NCBI GenBank assembly: GCA_963786765.1
Contig: CAWBAJ010000015.1
Location: 124,001-188,000, forward strand
Direction of reading: 5' to 3'
Source of the DNA: DATKNA01 sp963786765
GTDB lineage: Bacteria > Actinomycetota > Actinomycetes > Actinomycetales > Kineosporiaceae
DNA: 64,000 nucleotides
Below are positions 8,081-17,145 of the stretch, piece after piece (position 1 is the first letter of the stretch; each line of letters begins with the position of its first letter). The position numbers and the translations under genes were made by a program. The notes beneath the pieces are model-generated. The model searched no databases. It worked only from the letters and a program-made list of their open reading frames with translations, and had not been told where the DNA came from.

Positions 8081-9078
8081 CGCGGCACCGCCGGCGTCAC
8101 GTCTATCGCCGCGTCGCCCGCTGCCAGGAGCAGCTCGACCACCTGGTCGCCGAAGGCCGGGTCGCACTCGAGCACCACCCGGCAGCGCGCGCCGGGCTGC
8201 TCGGGGTAGCCCATGTACCGCCCGCGCAGGTCGCAGATCGTCTGGCCGCGGCCGGGCCCGTCCCCGGTGTCCACCCGGGCGTGGACCACGGGCGCGACGT
8301 CCGGCACCAGCGTGCCGGCGGCGATCGCGACGGCGAGCAGGTCGTGCATGCAGCTGCGCCGCTCGCCGAAGGCGGTCTCGGCGAAGAAGCCGGCGTAGAG
8401 CTCGACGATCCCGGCGACGTAGCGGGCGAGGCTCCCGCCGGTCTCGAGCCGGTCGAGCTGGCCGCCGTCGAGGGTGGTCGTCATGGTGACGTCGAGCCCG
8501 ACCATCGTCAGGGGCCAGTCGGCGGCGAACACGGCCGCGGCCGCCTCGGGGTCGTGCCAGATGTTCGCCTCCGCCACCTCGGTGACGTTGCCGGGAGCCA
8601 GCGCCGCCCCGCCCATGACCGTGACGCCGCGCAGCAGCGACGGCAGCTCGGGGCACAGCCCGAGTGCCAGCGCGACGTTCGTCAGCGGTCCGACGGCGAC
8701 GAGCTCGGCCTCCCCGGGGTGTTCGCGGGCGACGCGGATGATCTGCTCCGCCGCCGTGCCATCAGCGGCGGGCTGCACAGGCCGGCCGGTGCCGCGGTTC
8801 CCCTGCCCGTCTTCGCCGTGCACGTGCGGGGCGAACTCGGCGGGACGCCCCGTGATCGGCCCGGCTGCGCCGCGGGCCACCGGGACCTCGGGCTGCCCTG
8901 CCATCGCGACGGTGTGCAGGGAGTTGCGGGTGGCCGTGTCGACGTCCACGTTGCCCCAGACCGAACCGACCGCCAGCAGGTCGATGTCGGGGTGCAGGGC
9001 CGCGTAGAGGATCGCGAGGGTGTCGTCGACGCCGGTGTCGCAGTCGAGCAGCATCTTCAGGGAAGTCTGCGCAGGCAT
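8077..9078 (-). CDS. Nucleoside hydrolase 3
   Basis: A 333-residue nucleoside hydrolase. Metal site DCDTGVDDTLAI, then SVWGNVDVD, HVHGEDGQGN, AVGPLTNVA, VMGGAA, EVAEANIWHDPEAA and the MHDLLAVA histidine motif are all intact. EANIWHDPEAA rather than AEFNI marks it, with hydrolase 4, as a sub-branch distinct from hydrolases 1, 2 and 5. ATG at 9078 follows the stop of hydrolase 4 after three bases. It probably acts on imported ribonucleosides in the cytosol; which base it prefers cannot be told. Confidence 0.9.
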   Translation of the reverse strand: MPAQTSLKMLLDCDTGVDDTLAILYAALHPDIDLLAVGSVWGNVDVDTATRNSLHTVAMAGQPEVPVARGAAGPITGRPAEFAPHVHGEDGQGNRGTGRPVQPAADGTAAEQIIRVAREHPGEAELVAVGPLTNVALALGLCPELPSLLRGVTVMGGAALAPGNVTEVAEANIWHDPEAAAAVFAADWPLTMVGLDVTMTTTLDGGQLDRLETGGSLARYVAGIVELYAGFFAETAFGERRSCMHDLLAVAIAAGTLVPDVAPVVHARVDTGDGPGRGQTICDLRGRYMGYPEQPGARCRVVLECDPAFGDQVVELLLAAGDAAIDVTPAVPR

Positions 9079-9081
9079 CCC

Positions 9082-10050
9082 TCACGCCCCCAGTGCCTGG
9101 AGGAAGCGCTCGTGGAAGGCGTCCGTGTCCAGGGTGTCGACGATCCGGATGGTGCCCGGTTGCGCGGGGTCCGCGCCGGAGCGGGACGCCCGGAGGTCGC
9201 CGACGATCGCACCCCGGCTCGGGGAGGTTCCCGTGTCGACGTACGCCTTCACCGTCCGGTACGTCGCCAGCGCCGGATCCAGCGCGAGCGCCAGCGCGAG
9301 CGGGTCGTGCAGCACGCAGGAGCGCACACCGAGCGTCTTCTCGTAGACGTCGAGGTAGTGCTGCATGATCCGCCATGCCAGCCGGCCGACCGGGTGGTCC
9401 GTGGCGCCGATCCGCTCGATCGCGGCCGGGGGCAGCGCCGTGCGCATGGTGATCTCGAGGCCGACGAAGAGCACGTCCCAGGGCGCCTCGACCACGAGGG
9501 CGGCGGCCTCCGGGTCGTGCCACACGTTCGCCTCGCCGAGCTCGCTGATGTTGCCGGGGGCGCCGACCGCGCCCCCCATGACGACGACCTGCCGGACGAG
9601 CTCGGGCAGGCGCGGCTCGAGCATCAGCGCGAGCGCGACGTTGGTCAGCGGCCCCACCGCTACCAGGCTCAACTCGCCCGGACGCTGCCGGGCGAGGCGC
9701 ACGATCTCGACGGCCGCGAGGTCCCCGGCGAGCCGCTCCGTCGGCGTCACGCCTGCGTCCCCGAGCCCGTCCTGGCCGTGCACGTACTCCGACGTCCGCA
9801 GTGGCTGGGCGAGCGGGCGGGCGGCGCCGGTGAACACCGGCACGTCGTCGAGGCCGAGGGCCTCGAGGATCGTCAGGGTGTTGCGGCTGCCGACGTCCAC
9901 GGGCACGTTGCCGTGGGTGACGGTGCACGCGACGAACTCGGCTCCGTGGGCGGCGCCGTAGAACAGCGCGAGCGCGTCGTCGATGCCGGTGTCGCAGTCG
10001 AAGATCACAGGAATCGAGGGGGCCATCGACGGGGTGGTCGGGACGCTCAC
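9082..10050 (-). CDS. Nucleoside hydrolase 4
   Basis: A 322-residue nucleoside hydrolase with DCDTGIDDALAL, THGNVPVD, YVHGQDGLGD, AVGPLTNVA, VMGGAV, LGEANVWHDPEAA and the VLHDPLALA histidine motif. It is clearly the nearest relative of hydrolase 3 in the window, suggesting a local duplication. GTG at 10050 is chosen as start because it overlaps the stop of hydrolase 5 (GTGA); an internal ATG at 10026 would remove eight residues and still keep the metal motif. Complete and translationally coupled. Confidence 0.9.
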   Translation of the reverse strand: MSVPTTPSMAPSIPVIFDCDTGIDDALALFYGAAHGAEFVACTVTHGNVPVDVGSRNTLTILEALGLDDVPVFTGAARPLAQPLRTSEYVHGQDGLGDAGVTPTERLAGDLAAVEIVRLARQRPGELSLVAVGPLTNVALALMLEPRLPELVRQVVVMGGAVGAPGNISELGEANVWHDPEAAALVVEAPWDVLFVGLEITMRTALPPAAIERIGATDHPVGRLAWRIMQHYLDVYEKTLGVRSCVLHDPLALALALDPALATYRTVKAYVDTGTSPSRGAIVGDLRASRSGADPAQPGTIRIVDTLDTDAFHERFLQALGA

Positions 10051-11009
10051 GCGGCTCCTTCGCTGGAGAGTGCGGCGATCGCCGCGACGGTCATGTCCCA
10101 GAAGCGGCCGTGGTCGAGCCGGGTCGCGACGTGGGTGTTGTGCGGCCGGCCGTAGGCGTCGCCGAAGTCGGTGACGGTCATGCCGGTGGTCCACGTCCCG
10201 GCGAGCTCGACGGCGACGAACGCGTCGCGCGTCTCGACGACGGCAGGATCGGCGATCATCGCGACGCAGCAGGGGTCGTGCACGGGCGGGGCGTCGAACC
10301 CCTGCTGCTGTTTGTACGTGGAGGCGAAGAAGCCGAGGACGTCCACCACGAAGCGCGCGAGGGGGGAGCCGATGGCGGCGATCCGCTCGACGACGGCGGC
10401 GTCCGCGGTGGCCTGGTGGGTGAGGTCGAGGCCGACCATGGTGACGTCCCACGGCGCGTCGAACACCGCCTGCGCGGCCTCCGGGTCGGCGGCGATGTTG
10501 AACTCGGCCGCAGGGGTCTTGTTGCCGCGGGTGTAGGCGCCGCCCATCAGGATGACGCGCGCGACCCGGTCGACGATCTCCGGCCGCAGCCGCATCGCGA
10601 GGGCGATGTTCGTCAGCGGACCGGTCGGCACGAGCGTCACCGTGCCCGGCTCGTGGGCCATCACGGTCTCGACCAGCAGGTCGACACCGTGCCGGGGGTC
10701 GAGGGCGACCGACGGCTCCGGCAGGACCGGGCCGTCGAGGCCGGACTCGCCGTGGATCTCTGGCGCCACGATCTGCGGCCGGACGAGCGGCCGGTCCGCG
10801 CCGGCGGCGATCGGCACGTCGATGCCGGCGATCGTGGCGACGGCGAGCGCATTGCGCGTCACCTTCTCCAGCGTCTGGTTGCCCGCCACGGTGGTGACGG
10901 CCAGCAGCTCGATCCGCGGATCACCTGCCGCCAGGAGCAGGGCGATCGCGTCGTCGTGTCCCGGGTCGCAGTCCAGAATGATCTTGGAACTGGCGATCTT
11001 CGTGCTCAT
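10047..11009 (-). CDS. Nucleoside hydrolase 5 (RihA/B-like)
   Basis: A 320-residue nucleoside hydrolase closest of the five to the canonical enterobacterial ribonucleoside hydrolases: DCDPGHDDAIALLLA, VTTVAGNQTLEKVTRNAL, EIHGESGLDGP, VPTGPLTNIA, LMGGAYTRGNKTPAAEFNIAADPEAA and PPVHDPCCVA. It should cleave the N-glycosidic bond of purine and/or pyrimidine ribosides. It directly follows the second transporter permease, with start and stop overlapping (ATGA), so uptake and hydrolysis are coupled at translation. Confidence 0.92.
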   Translation of the reverse strand: MSTKIASSKIILDCDPGHDDAIALLLAAGDPRIELLAVTTVAGNQTLEKVTRNALAVATIAGIDVPIAAGADRPLVRPQIVAPEIHGESGLDGPVLPEPSVALDPRHGVDLLVETVMAHEPGTVTLVPTGPLTNIALAMRLRPEIVDRVARVILMGGAYTRGNKTPAAEFNIAADPEAAQAVFDAPWDVTMVGLDLTHQATADAAVVERIAAIGSPLARFVVDVLGFFASTYKQQQGFDAPPVHDPCCVAMIADPAVVETRDAFVAVELAGTWTTGMTVTDFGDAYGRPHNTHVATRLDHGRFWDMTVAAIAALSSEGAA

Positions 11010-11969
11010 GCGGCCGCCGGGGCCGGCGAGACGCCGGAGTCGGGGGTGGTGGGGCGCCGGGCGGTCGCCGAGCGCCGGACCCGGACGCCGACCAGGACCA
11101 GCGCGAGGATCGTGATGATGTACGGCGTCATGAGGGCGATGTTGGAGTTCACGCCGGCGACGCCGAGCTGGTCGGCGACGGCGTCCGCGGCCCCGAAGAT
11201 GAAGGCCGCGATCATCGTCCGCAGCGGCCTGGCCAGCCCGAAGGTCAGCGCCGCCACCGCGATGAAGCCGCGGCCCGAGGTCATCCCGGCGGTGAAGCTG
11301 CCGAGCGTCGCCATCGCGAGCTGCGCGCCGGCGAAGCCGCAGAGGATGCCGGAGAACAGGACGCTGACGAACTTCGTGCGGGTCACGTGGATGCCCGCCG
11401 CCTCGGCGGCCGCCTCGTCCTCCCCGACCGCACGCAGGTGCACTCCCCACGGCGTCCGGTACAGGAAGTAGGAGTAGATCGGCACGCAGAGCAGGGCGAG
11501 CCAGAGCAGCGGGGTCTGGTTGGTGAAGCGCGGGGCCGACCGCGGGGACGGAGGCGACCGGTCCCAGCGGGACGCCGGGCAGCGTGACGTTGGCCTCCGG
11601 CGGGGTGACGCCGGGATTGCCGTAGACGACCTGGAGCAGGAACACGGTCAGGCCGGCCGCGAACAGGTTGATGCCGATACCGACGACGATGAAGTCGGCC
11701 TTGAGCAGCAGCGTCGCGGCCGCGTAGATCAGGGCGAGGACGAGCCCGGCCCCGACCGCGGCGACCGTCCCGACTGCGGAGTTGTGGGTCCGGGAGCCGA
11801 CGGCGACCGCGGTGAAGGCGCCGATCAGCATCATGCCCTCGAGGCCGATGTTGAGGATGTTGCCCTGCTGCGTGATCGCGCCGCCGATGGACGCGAGCAG
11901 GAGCGGGGCGACCTTGATGAGGATCACGGCGAGCGTCGTCGCCGTGAGGATCTGGTGGACGACGTTCAC
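11006..11969 (-). CDS. BMP/PnrA-type ABC transporter permease 2 (NupQ-like; frame broken)
   Basis: Inner-membrane permease of a nucleoside ABC importer, in the position of YufQ/NupQ. The N-terminal half has the typical GGAITQQGNILNIGLEGMMLIGAF segment region and VVGIGINLFAAGLTVF. The C-terminal half has SYFLYRTPWGVHLRAVGEDEAAAEAAGI, the EAA-type loop that docks on the ATPase, then GRGFIAVAALTFG. The two halves are in different frames; one extra base near 11525-11540 explains it (the shifted frame reads FTNQTPLLWLALLCVPIYS). GTG at 11969 overlaps the stop of the fusion gene. Length after repair is about 320 residues, normal. A sequencing indel is likely. Confidence 0.85.
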
Positions 11970-14851
11970 GAGCGGTCACCCTCCTCCAGGGTCGTCGGCA
12001 CGCGGGTGGCGGAGGCGAACGCGGTGTGGGTGGTGTCCTCGGCGGACTCCACGTCCCCCGGCACCGGGGAGCCGTCGGCACCGGCGGCCTCGCGAGCGGC
12101 CCGTCGACGGCGGCCCAGCAGCACCGTCGCGGTGATGAACAGGATGATCAGTCCCTGCAGGACGTTCACCAGCGGGTACGGAACGTTGGTGTTCACCTGC
12201 ATCGAGTTCGAGCCGGCCATCATGTTCGCGTAGAAGACGGCCGCGACGATCGCCGCCCAGGGGTTGAGCCGGGCGAGCAGGGCGACAGTGATCCCCAGGA
12301 AGCCGTAGCCGGGCGAGAACGTCTGCAGGAACCGCCCGCCGTTGGGGCCCAGCACGAAGATGATGCCCGCCAGGCCGGCGACGGCGCCCGAGACGAGCAT
12401 GACCTGAAGGATCATGTGGCGGGAGTTGACGCCGGTGTACTCGGCGAACCGGTTCATCTGCCCGAGCTCACGGATCTTCAGCCCCCACACCGAGCGTGTG
12501 AGCACGAGGCCGAGCACGACCACGATGATCGCGCCGATCACGAGGTCGAGCCCCACGCCGTACTCGGCGTTGAAGACCGGCAGGAGCGTGTCGTCGGGCA
12601 CCTTGGGCGACCCCGCGAGCCCCGCCGCCGGGTCCTTGAACGGCCCGGTGACGAAGTAGGCGGTGAGCAGGACGGCGATCGAGCTCATCATCAGCGTCGT
12701 CACGATGATGTCGACCCGCCAGTACGCGAGCAGCGCCCCCGGGATGAGCCCCCACACGCCGCCGGCGGCGAAGGCGGCCAGGAACATCAGGACGACGAGC
12801 AGCGGCCCGGGCAGCGACGGGAAGGTGAAGCCCACCCACGCGCCGGCGAACGCTCCGACGTACAGCTGCCCCTCGCCGCCGATGTTGAAGAACCCGGCCC
12901 GGAAGCTGACGATCACCGCGGACGACAGCACGAGCAGCGGGATCAGCTGCGCGACGAGGCCGCCGAAGCCCTGCGGGGTCTGCCAACTCGAGAAGAACAA
13001 CTCGCGGTAGGCGTCGAACGGGTTGTCGCCCAGGAAAAGGATGATCACCATGCCGACGAGCAGCGACAGGACGATCGCCACGATCGGCTGCGCCGAGTTC
13101 GTGACGGTCTTCGTCGCGAGCTCCCGCGCGCGCGACGGCCGGGCGGACTGCTCGTTCTCGACGGCGGCCACGGGGGCGTCGTCCTCGACGGGCGCCGGGG
13201 GCGGCTCGGCTTCGCTCCTGCCGGCCGCCTCGTCCGAAGAGTCCTCCGGAGCCTGCTCGTCGGCGGCGAGGTGCGCGCTGGTCGCCACCTGTTCGGCGAT
13301 CTTCTCGTGCTCGGCCTCGGCCTCGGCGACCGCGCGGTCGTCCACGTGGGCCCCGGCCATCGCCAGGCCGACCGCGGTCTCGGTCATGTCGTCCTGGGTG
13401 AACTCCGCGACGACGCGGCCCCGGTACATGACGAGCAGCCGGTCGGACAGGGACATGACCTCGTTGAGGTCCGCCGACGAGAGCAGGACTCCCGCGCCCC
13501 GGTCACGCGCCGCCACCAGGGCGTTGTGCACGAACTCCATCGCGCCGACGTCGACGCCGCGCGTCGGCTGGCTCACCATGAGCAGCCGCGGCTCCGCCTC
13601 GAACTCGCGGGCGATGACGACCTTCTGCATGTTGCCGCCGGACAGGGAGCCCACCGGCGTGCTGGGTGTCGCGCCCCGCACGTCGAACCGGCGGATGAGC
13701 CGCTGGGCGAGCGAGCGCATGCCGCGGCCGCTGACCCAGCCGAAGCGGGCGACGGGCGGGCTCAGGTGGGTGGCGGCGAGGTTCTCGGCGACGGACAGCC
13801 CGGGCGCCGTCCCCTCCGCGTACCGGTCCTCGGGGATGTAGGCGAGGCCGGCCGCACGCCGCTGCGCCACCGTGGCCTTGAGGATCGAGCGGTCGCCGAG
13901 GACGACGTTCCCGGCGGTGACGGGCCCCATGCCGGCGATGGCGGCGAGCAGCTCGGACTGGCCGTTGCCCTCGACGCCGGCGATGCCGATGATCTCGCCG
14001 GAGCGGACCGTGAACGAGACGTCGTCGACAGCGGGCACGCCGCGGGCGTCGACGACGGACAGTCCCCGCACCTCGAGCACGTCGTCCGTGGGGTTCGCGG
14101 GCGTGTGGTCGATCCGCAGCAGGACGTCGCGGCCGACCATCATCCGGGCGATGTCCGCCTCGCTCAGGCTGGCGGCGGGCAGGGTGTCGATGGTGCGCCC
14201 GTCGCGGATGACGGTGACCTCGTCGGCGATCGACAGCACCTCGCGCAGCTTGTGCGAGATGAAGAGGACGGCGCAGCCCTTGCCGGCGAGCTCGCGGACG
14301 ACGACGAAGAGGTCGTCGATCTCGCCGGGGGTGAGCACGGCCGTCGGCTCGTCGAGGATCAGCAGCCGGGTGTCGTGGCTCAGCGCCTTGAGCACCTCGA
14401 CCCGCTGGCGCAGGCCGACCGACAGGGTCGACACCTTGGCGCCCGGGTCGACCTGCAGACCGAAGCGCTCGCTGAGCTCGCGCACCCGCTGCTCCATCAG
14501 CGGCACGTCCAGCGAGCCGCGGCGGGTGCGCAGCTCCCGGCCCAGGAAGATGTTGGCGGCGACGGTCAGCGAGCCCACCAGCTTGAAGTGCTGGTGGACC
14601 ATGCCGATGCCGAGGGCGGAGGCCTTCTGCGGGGACGTGATCGCCGTCTGGAGGCCGTCGACCAGGATCGTCCCCGAGTCCGGCCGAGCCGTGCCCGCGA
14701 TCATCGTCATGAGGGTGGTCTTGCCGGCGCCGTTCTCCCCGACCAGGGCATGGATCCGCCCCGGCAGCACCGTGAGCGAGATGCGGTCGTTGGCGACCTT
14801 GGGACCGTAGGACTTGGTGATGTTCCGCAGCTCGAGCAGAGGGGAGGCCAT
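11966..14851 (-). CDS. Nucleoside ABC importer: twin-NBD ATPase fused to permease 1
   Basis: A 961-residue fusion. Residues 1 to about 503 are a sugar-type ATPase with two nucleotide-binding domains: the first is complete (GENGAGKTT at 38-46, LSVGLRQR, LLILDEPTAVL). The second has the degenerate Walker A (GVEGNGQSE), LSGGNMQK and a degenerate Walker B (MVSQPTRGVD), normal for this class. About 80 acidic, Ala/Pro-rich residues (Glu/Asp/Ser) link to residues about 585-930, an eight- to ten-segment permease with FFNIGGEGQLYVGA and the GLKIRELGQMNRFAEYTGV docking loop. In most bacteria these are separate genes (YufO and YufP). No stop or alternative start with a ribosome site was seen in the linker. 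ATG at 14851 is chosen; the preceding reading frame is not conserved. Confidence 0.88.
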   Translation of the reverse strand: MASPLLELRNITKSYGPKVANDRISLTVLPGRIHALVGENGAGKTTLMTMIAGTARPDSGTILVDGLQTAITSPQKASALGIGMVHQHFKLVGSLTVAANIFLGRELRTRRGSLDVPLMEQRVRELSERFGLQVDPGAKVSTLSVGLRQRVEVLKALSHDTRLLILDEPTAVLTPGEIDDLFVVVRELAGKGCAVLFISHKLREVLSIADEVTVIRDGRTIDTLPAASLSEADIARMMVGRDVLLRIDHTPANPTDDVLEVRGLSVVDARGVPAVDDVSFTVRSGEIIGIAGVEGNGQSELLAAIAGMGPVTAGNVVLGDRSILKATVAQRRAAGLAYIPEDRYAEGTAPGLSVAENLAATHLSPPVARFGWVSGRGMRSLAQRLIRRFDVRGATPSTPVGSLSGGNMQKVVIAREFEAEPRLLMVSQPTRGVDVGAMEFVHNALVAARDRGAGVLLSSADLNEVMSLSDRLLVMYRGRVVAEFTQDDMTETAVGLAMAGAHVDDRAVAEAEAEHEKIAEQVATSAHLAADEQAPEDSSDEAAGRSEAEPPPAPVEDDAPVAAVENEQSARPSRARELATKTVTNSAQPIVAIVLSLLVGMVIILFLGDNPFDAYRELFFSSWQTPQGFGGLVAQLIPLLVLSSAVIVSFRAGFFNIGGEGQLYVGAFAGAWVGFTFPSLPGPLLVVLMFLAAFAAGGVWGLIPGALLAYWRVDIIVTTLMMSSIAVLLTAYFVTGPFKDPAAGLAGSPKVPDDTLLPVFNAEYGVGLDLVIGAIIVVVLGLVLTRSVWGLKIRELGQMNRFAEYTGVNSRHMILQVMLVSGAVAGLAGIIFVLGPNGGRFLQTFSPGYGFLGITVALLARLNPWAAIVAAVFYANMMAGSNSMQVNTNVPYPLVNVLQGLIILFITATVLLGRRRRAAREAAGADGSPVPGDVESAEDTTHTAFASATRVPTTLEEGDRS

Positions 14852-14978
14852 GGCGACGCCGATCTGTTCCGGGACGGCAGGAGGAGCTGAGGGCCGGGCC
14901 CTCTCGAGGCGCTGGCGGGGCCGGCCCGGGATGCTCCCGCCCAGCCGTCGACCGGCCGGCGGGAGCACCCCGGTGGTG
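14852..14978 (-). other. Largest spacer inside the nucleoside operon
   Basis: 127 bases between the binding-protein stop and the ATPase-permease start. The sequence just after the stop holds GGTGCTCCCGCCGGCCGG and its near-complement CCGGGAGCATCCCGGGC, a GC-rich imperfect stem without a T tract. Such a stem could raise the relative amount of binding protein over transporter, as in many ABC operons; this is inference. Confidence 0.35.
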
Positions 14979-16031
14979 CTACTGCAGGACCGTCGGGACC
15001 TGGACCTTGCCGGTGGCCACCTGGCCCGCGAAGTCGTCGACCTTCGCCTTGATGTCCGCCGGGACGATGTCGTTGTTGTTGGCGAAGTCGAGGCCGACGC
15101 CCTTGTTGGCGAGCCCGTACGAGGTGGTGTCGCCGTACTTGAGCTTGCCGGCGACCGAGTCGTTCACGGCGAGGACGAGCGAGTCGCCGATCTTCTTCTC
15201 CATCGAGGCCAGCACGTAGCCGGGCTGGATCGCGTTCTGGTTCGAGTCGACGCCGATCGCGTACCGCTTGGCCGCCGCGGCCGCCTTCAGGACGCCGATA
15301 CCGGCGCCCCCGGCCACCTGGAAGACGACGTCCGCGCCCTGGTCGTACATGAGCTTGGCCTGGTCGTAGCCCTTGTTGGAGTCCGTGAAGTTGCCGACGT
15401 AGGAGACCTTGACCTGGATCGACGGGTCGACGACCGAGACACCCTTCTTGAAGCCGACGACGAAGTCGTTGATGACGGGGATGTCCATGCCGCCGACGAG
15501 CCCGACGGTCTTGCTGCCCGTCGCGTTCGGGAACTTGGCCTTGTTCGTCGTGACCTCGGCCGCGAGGACGCCGGCGAGGTAGGAGCCCTCGTTCTGCTTG
15601 TAGACGATCGAGGCGACGTTGGGCTGCTTGACGACGTCGTCGTAGATGATGAACTTCTGCTGCGGGTACTTGGGGGCGTCGGCGTTCAGGATGTCGTGCA
15701 TCTGGGTGGTGCCGACGATGACGATGCCCCACTTGCCGGCGACCGACTCCAGGTTCGACTTCCACTGGGCCGGGTTGTTCGCGTCGGACTGGATGACCTG
15801 CGTCTTGAAGCCCGAACCCTTGAGCTGCTCCATCCCGCGGTTCGCGTCGTCGAAGAAGCCCTGGTCGCCGAGCGGGCCGTTGATCACGTTGGCCACCGAT
15901 GGCTTGCTCGCGCCGCCGCCCCCCGCGGCTGCCGTGGAGGTGCTGGTGCCGCCGGACGACGACGAGCCGCAGCCGGCCAGCACGACCGACACGGCCGCCA
16001 GGACGGCGATCCCGAGAGAGCGCTTCTTCAT
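14979..16031 (-). CDS. BMP-family (PnrA-like) nucleoside-binding lipoprotein
   Basis: A 350-residue membrane-anchored binding protein that should capture nucleosides outside the cell and deliver them to the fused importer. The first 20 residues are a lipoprotein signal peptide ending in the lipobox LAGC (Cys21), followed by a Ser/Gly/Thr-rich spacer. The Bmp core shows NVINGPLGDQGFFDDANRG, GSYLAGVLAAE, VGLVGGMDIPVINDF and a C-terminal ligand lobe (AIGVDSNQNAIQPG). ATG at 16031 has GGAAAGG upstream and overlaps the ribokinase stop (ATGA). A 127-base gap separates it from the ATPase gene, room for an attenuator or processing site. PnrA relatives bind purine nucleosides. Confidence 0.92.
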   Translation of the reverse strand: MKKRSLGIAVLAAVSVVLAGCGSSSSGGTSTSTAAAGGGGASKPSVANVINGPLGDQGFFDDANRGMEQLKGSGFKTQVIQSDANNPAQWKSNLESVAGKWGIVIVGTTQMHDILNADAPKYPQQKFIIYDDVVKQPNVASIVYKQNEGSYLAGVLAAEVTTNKAKFPNATGSKTVGLVGGMDIPVINDFVVGFKKGVSVVDPSIQVKVSYVGNFTDSNKGYDQAKLMYDQGADVVFQVAGGAGIGVLKAAAAAKRYAIGVDSNQNAIQPGYVLASMEKKIGDSLVLAVNDSVAGKLKYGDTTSYGLANKGVGLDFANNNDIVPADIKAKVDDFAGQVATGKVQVPTVLQ

Positions 16032-16963
16032 GGGCCAACCTTTCCGAGGGTGGTGGAGCGGGTGAGCAGTTCTTCGACCTCGGCGCTCGTCGGCATGGCC
16101 GTCGTGGCGCCCAGGGACTGGGTGGACAGGGAGGCTGCGGCGACCGCCCAGTGCAAGGCCTCGGGCAGGCCCTGACCCCTGGCGAGGGCGTCCGCGAGCC
16201 CCCCGACGAAGCAGTCCCCCGCCCCGGTGGTGTCGACGACGGTGACCGGCGGCGCGGGGCACACGGTGACACGGCCGTCCTCGCAGACCATGGCGCCACG
16301 CCCGCCGAGCGTGACGACGACGGCGCAGCGCAGCCCCGCCTGCGCGACCCGGTCCGCGAAGGTCTCGGCGTCGTCGCCGACCTCCACGCCCGTCACCCGG
16401 GCGAACTCCCCCTCGTTCACGACGAGGACGTCCACCCGGCCGAGCAGGTCCGCGTCGAGCGGGCGGGCGGGTGCGGGATTGAGCAGGAACCGGCCGGCGG
16501 CCTGTCCGGCGGCGGCCCGGACCGCGTCCACCGGGATCTCCAGCTGGGCCACGGCGACAGCCGCGGTCCGCAGCGGGCCGTCCACCGTGGAGACGTCCTC
16601 GGCACGCAGCTCGGCGTTGGCGCCGCTGACGACGACGATCGAGTTCTCCGCCTGGTCGTCCACGAGCACGAGGGCGCGCCCGGTGGGGACGCCGGGCAGG
16701 CGGCGCAGGTACGCCACGTCCACGCCCTCGGCGACCAGGGCCTGCGTCAGCAACGCTCCGTGACCGTCATCCCCGACCACGCCGACGAACGACACCGCCC
16801 GGCCCAGCCGCGCGGCGGCGATCGCCTGGTTGGCGCCCTTGCCCCCGGGGTGCTCGGCGTACCCCGTCGCGAGCACGGTCTCGCCGGGCGCGGGGAGCCG
16901 CTCCACCCGCGTCACGAGGTCGACATTGGCGCTGCCGATGACGACGATTTCCGGGGAGTCCAC
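16028..16963 (-). CDS. rbsK: Ribokinase (PfkB family)
   Basis: Phosphorylates ribose released by the nucleoside hydrolases to ribose 5-phosphate with ATP. The 311-residue protein shows both PfkB signatures: GGKGANQAIAAARLG near residue 40 and DTTGAGDCFVGG with the catalytic Asp in the C-terminal third; GSANVDLV at the start and LNPAPA are ribokinase-like. GTG at 16963 is preferred, with GAGGGGG upstream, because it leaves the usual short N-terminus; a longer start at 17023 would add 20 unconserved residues and run into the operator region. First gene of the operon; its stop overlaps the binding-protein start. Confidence 0.9.
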   Translation of the reverse strand: MDSPEIVVIGSANVDLVTRVERLPAPGETVLATGYAEHPGGKGANQAIAAARLGRAVSFVGVVGDDGHGALLTQALVAEGVDVAYLRRLPGVPTGRALVLVDDQAENSIVVVSGANAELRAEDVSTVDGPLRTAAVAVAQLEIPVDAVRAAAGQAAGRFLLNPAPARPLDADLLGRVDVLVVNEGEFARVTGVEVGDDAETFADRVAQAGLRCAVVVTLGGRGAMVCEDGRVTVCPAPPVTVVDTTGAGDCFVGGLADALARGQGLPEALHWAVAAASLSTQSLGATTAMPTSAEVEELLTRSTTLGKVGP

Positions 16964-17000
16964 GTGCGTCCCGCGCCCCCTCTCAGGCGTTTCCGAGGCA

Positions 17001-17089
17001 ACGTCCAGGGGACGTCTGAGCAAACGATTTCTCGTACTGGAGCCTGATCCAAGCCAGCGGCGAAGGAGGTGTCAAGTAACGATTGCGTC
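17001..17089. promoter_or_regulatory. Candidate LacI-type operators in the divergent promoter region
   Basis: Three elements lie between ribokinase and its divergent regulator. At 17018-17033 GAGCAAACGATTTCTC is an imperfect palindrome centred on CG (12 of 16 positions symmetric), the usual form of LacI-family operators. At 17073-17088 a second site repeats its AACGATT core, 55 bases away and with CG at the same place. At 17001-17015 ACGTCC-AGG-GGACGT is a perfect 6-base inverted repeat. The regulator encoded next door is the obvious ligand. Binding is inferred, not shown. Confidence 0.5.
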
Positions 17090-17145
17090 GCTGCCACCGC
17101 AGGGTGTACCGCTTAGCATGGCGACGGGCGGGAGGGGACGAGGCG

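Noticed and set aside
12026..14890. A 954-codon open frame on the plus strand opposite the ABC fusion
   Set aside because: It is antisense to a clearly conserved gene, is His/Arg/Asp-rich, and has no recognisable domain or ribosome site. Such shadows are expected at this GC content.
16964..17023. N-terminal extension of ribokinase
   Set aside because: It would run through the putative operators, lacks a ribosome site and is not seen in ribokinases.
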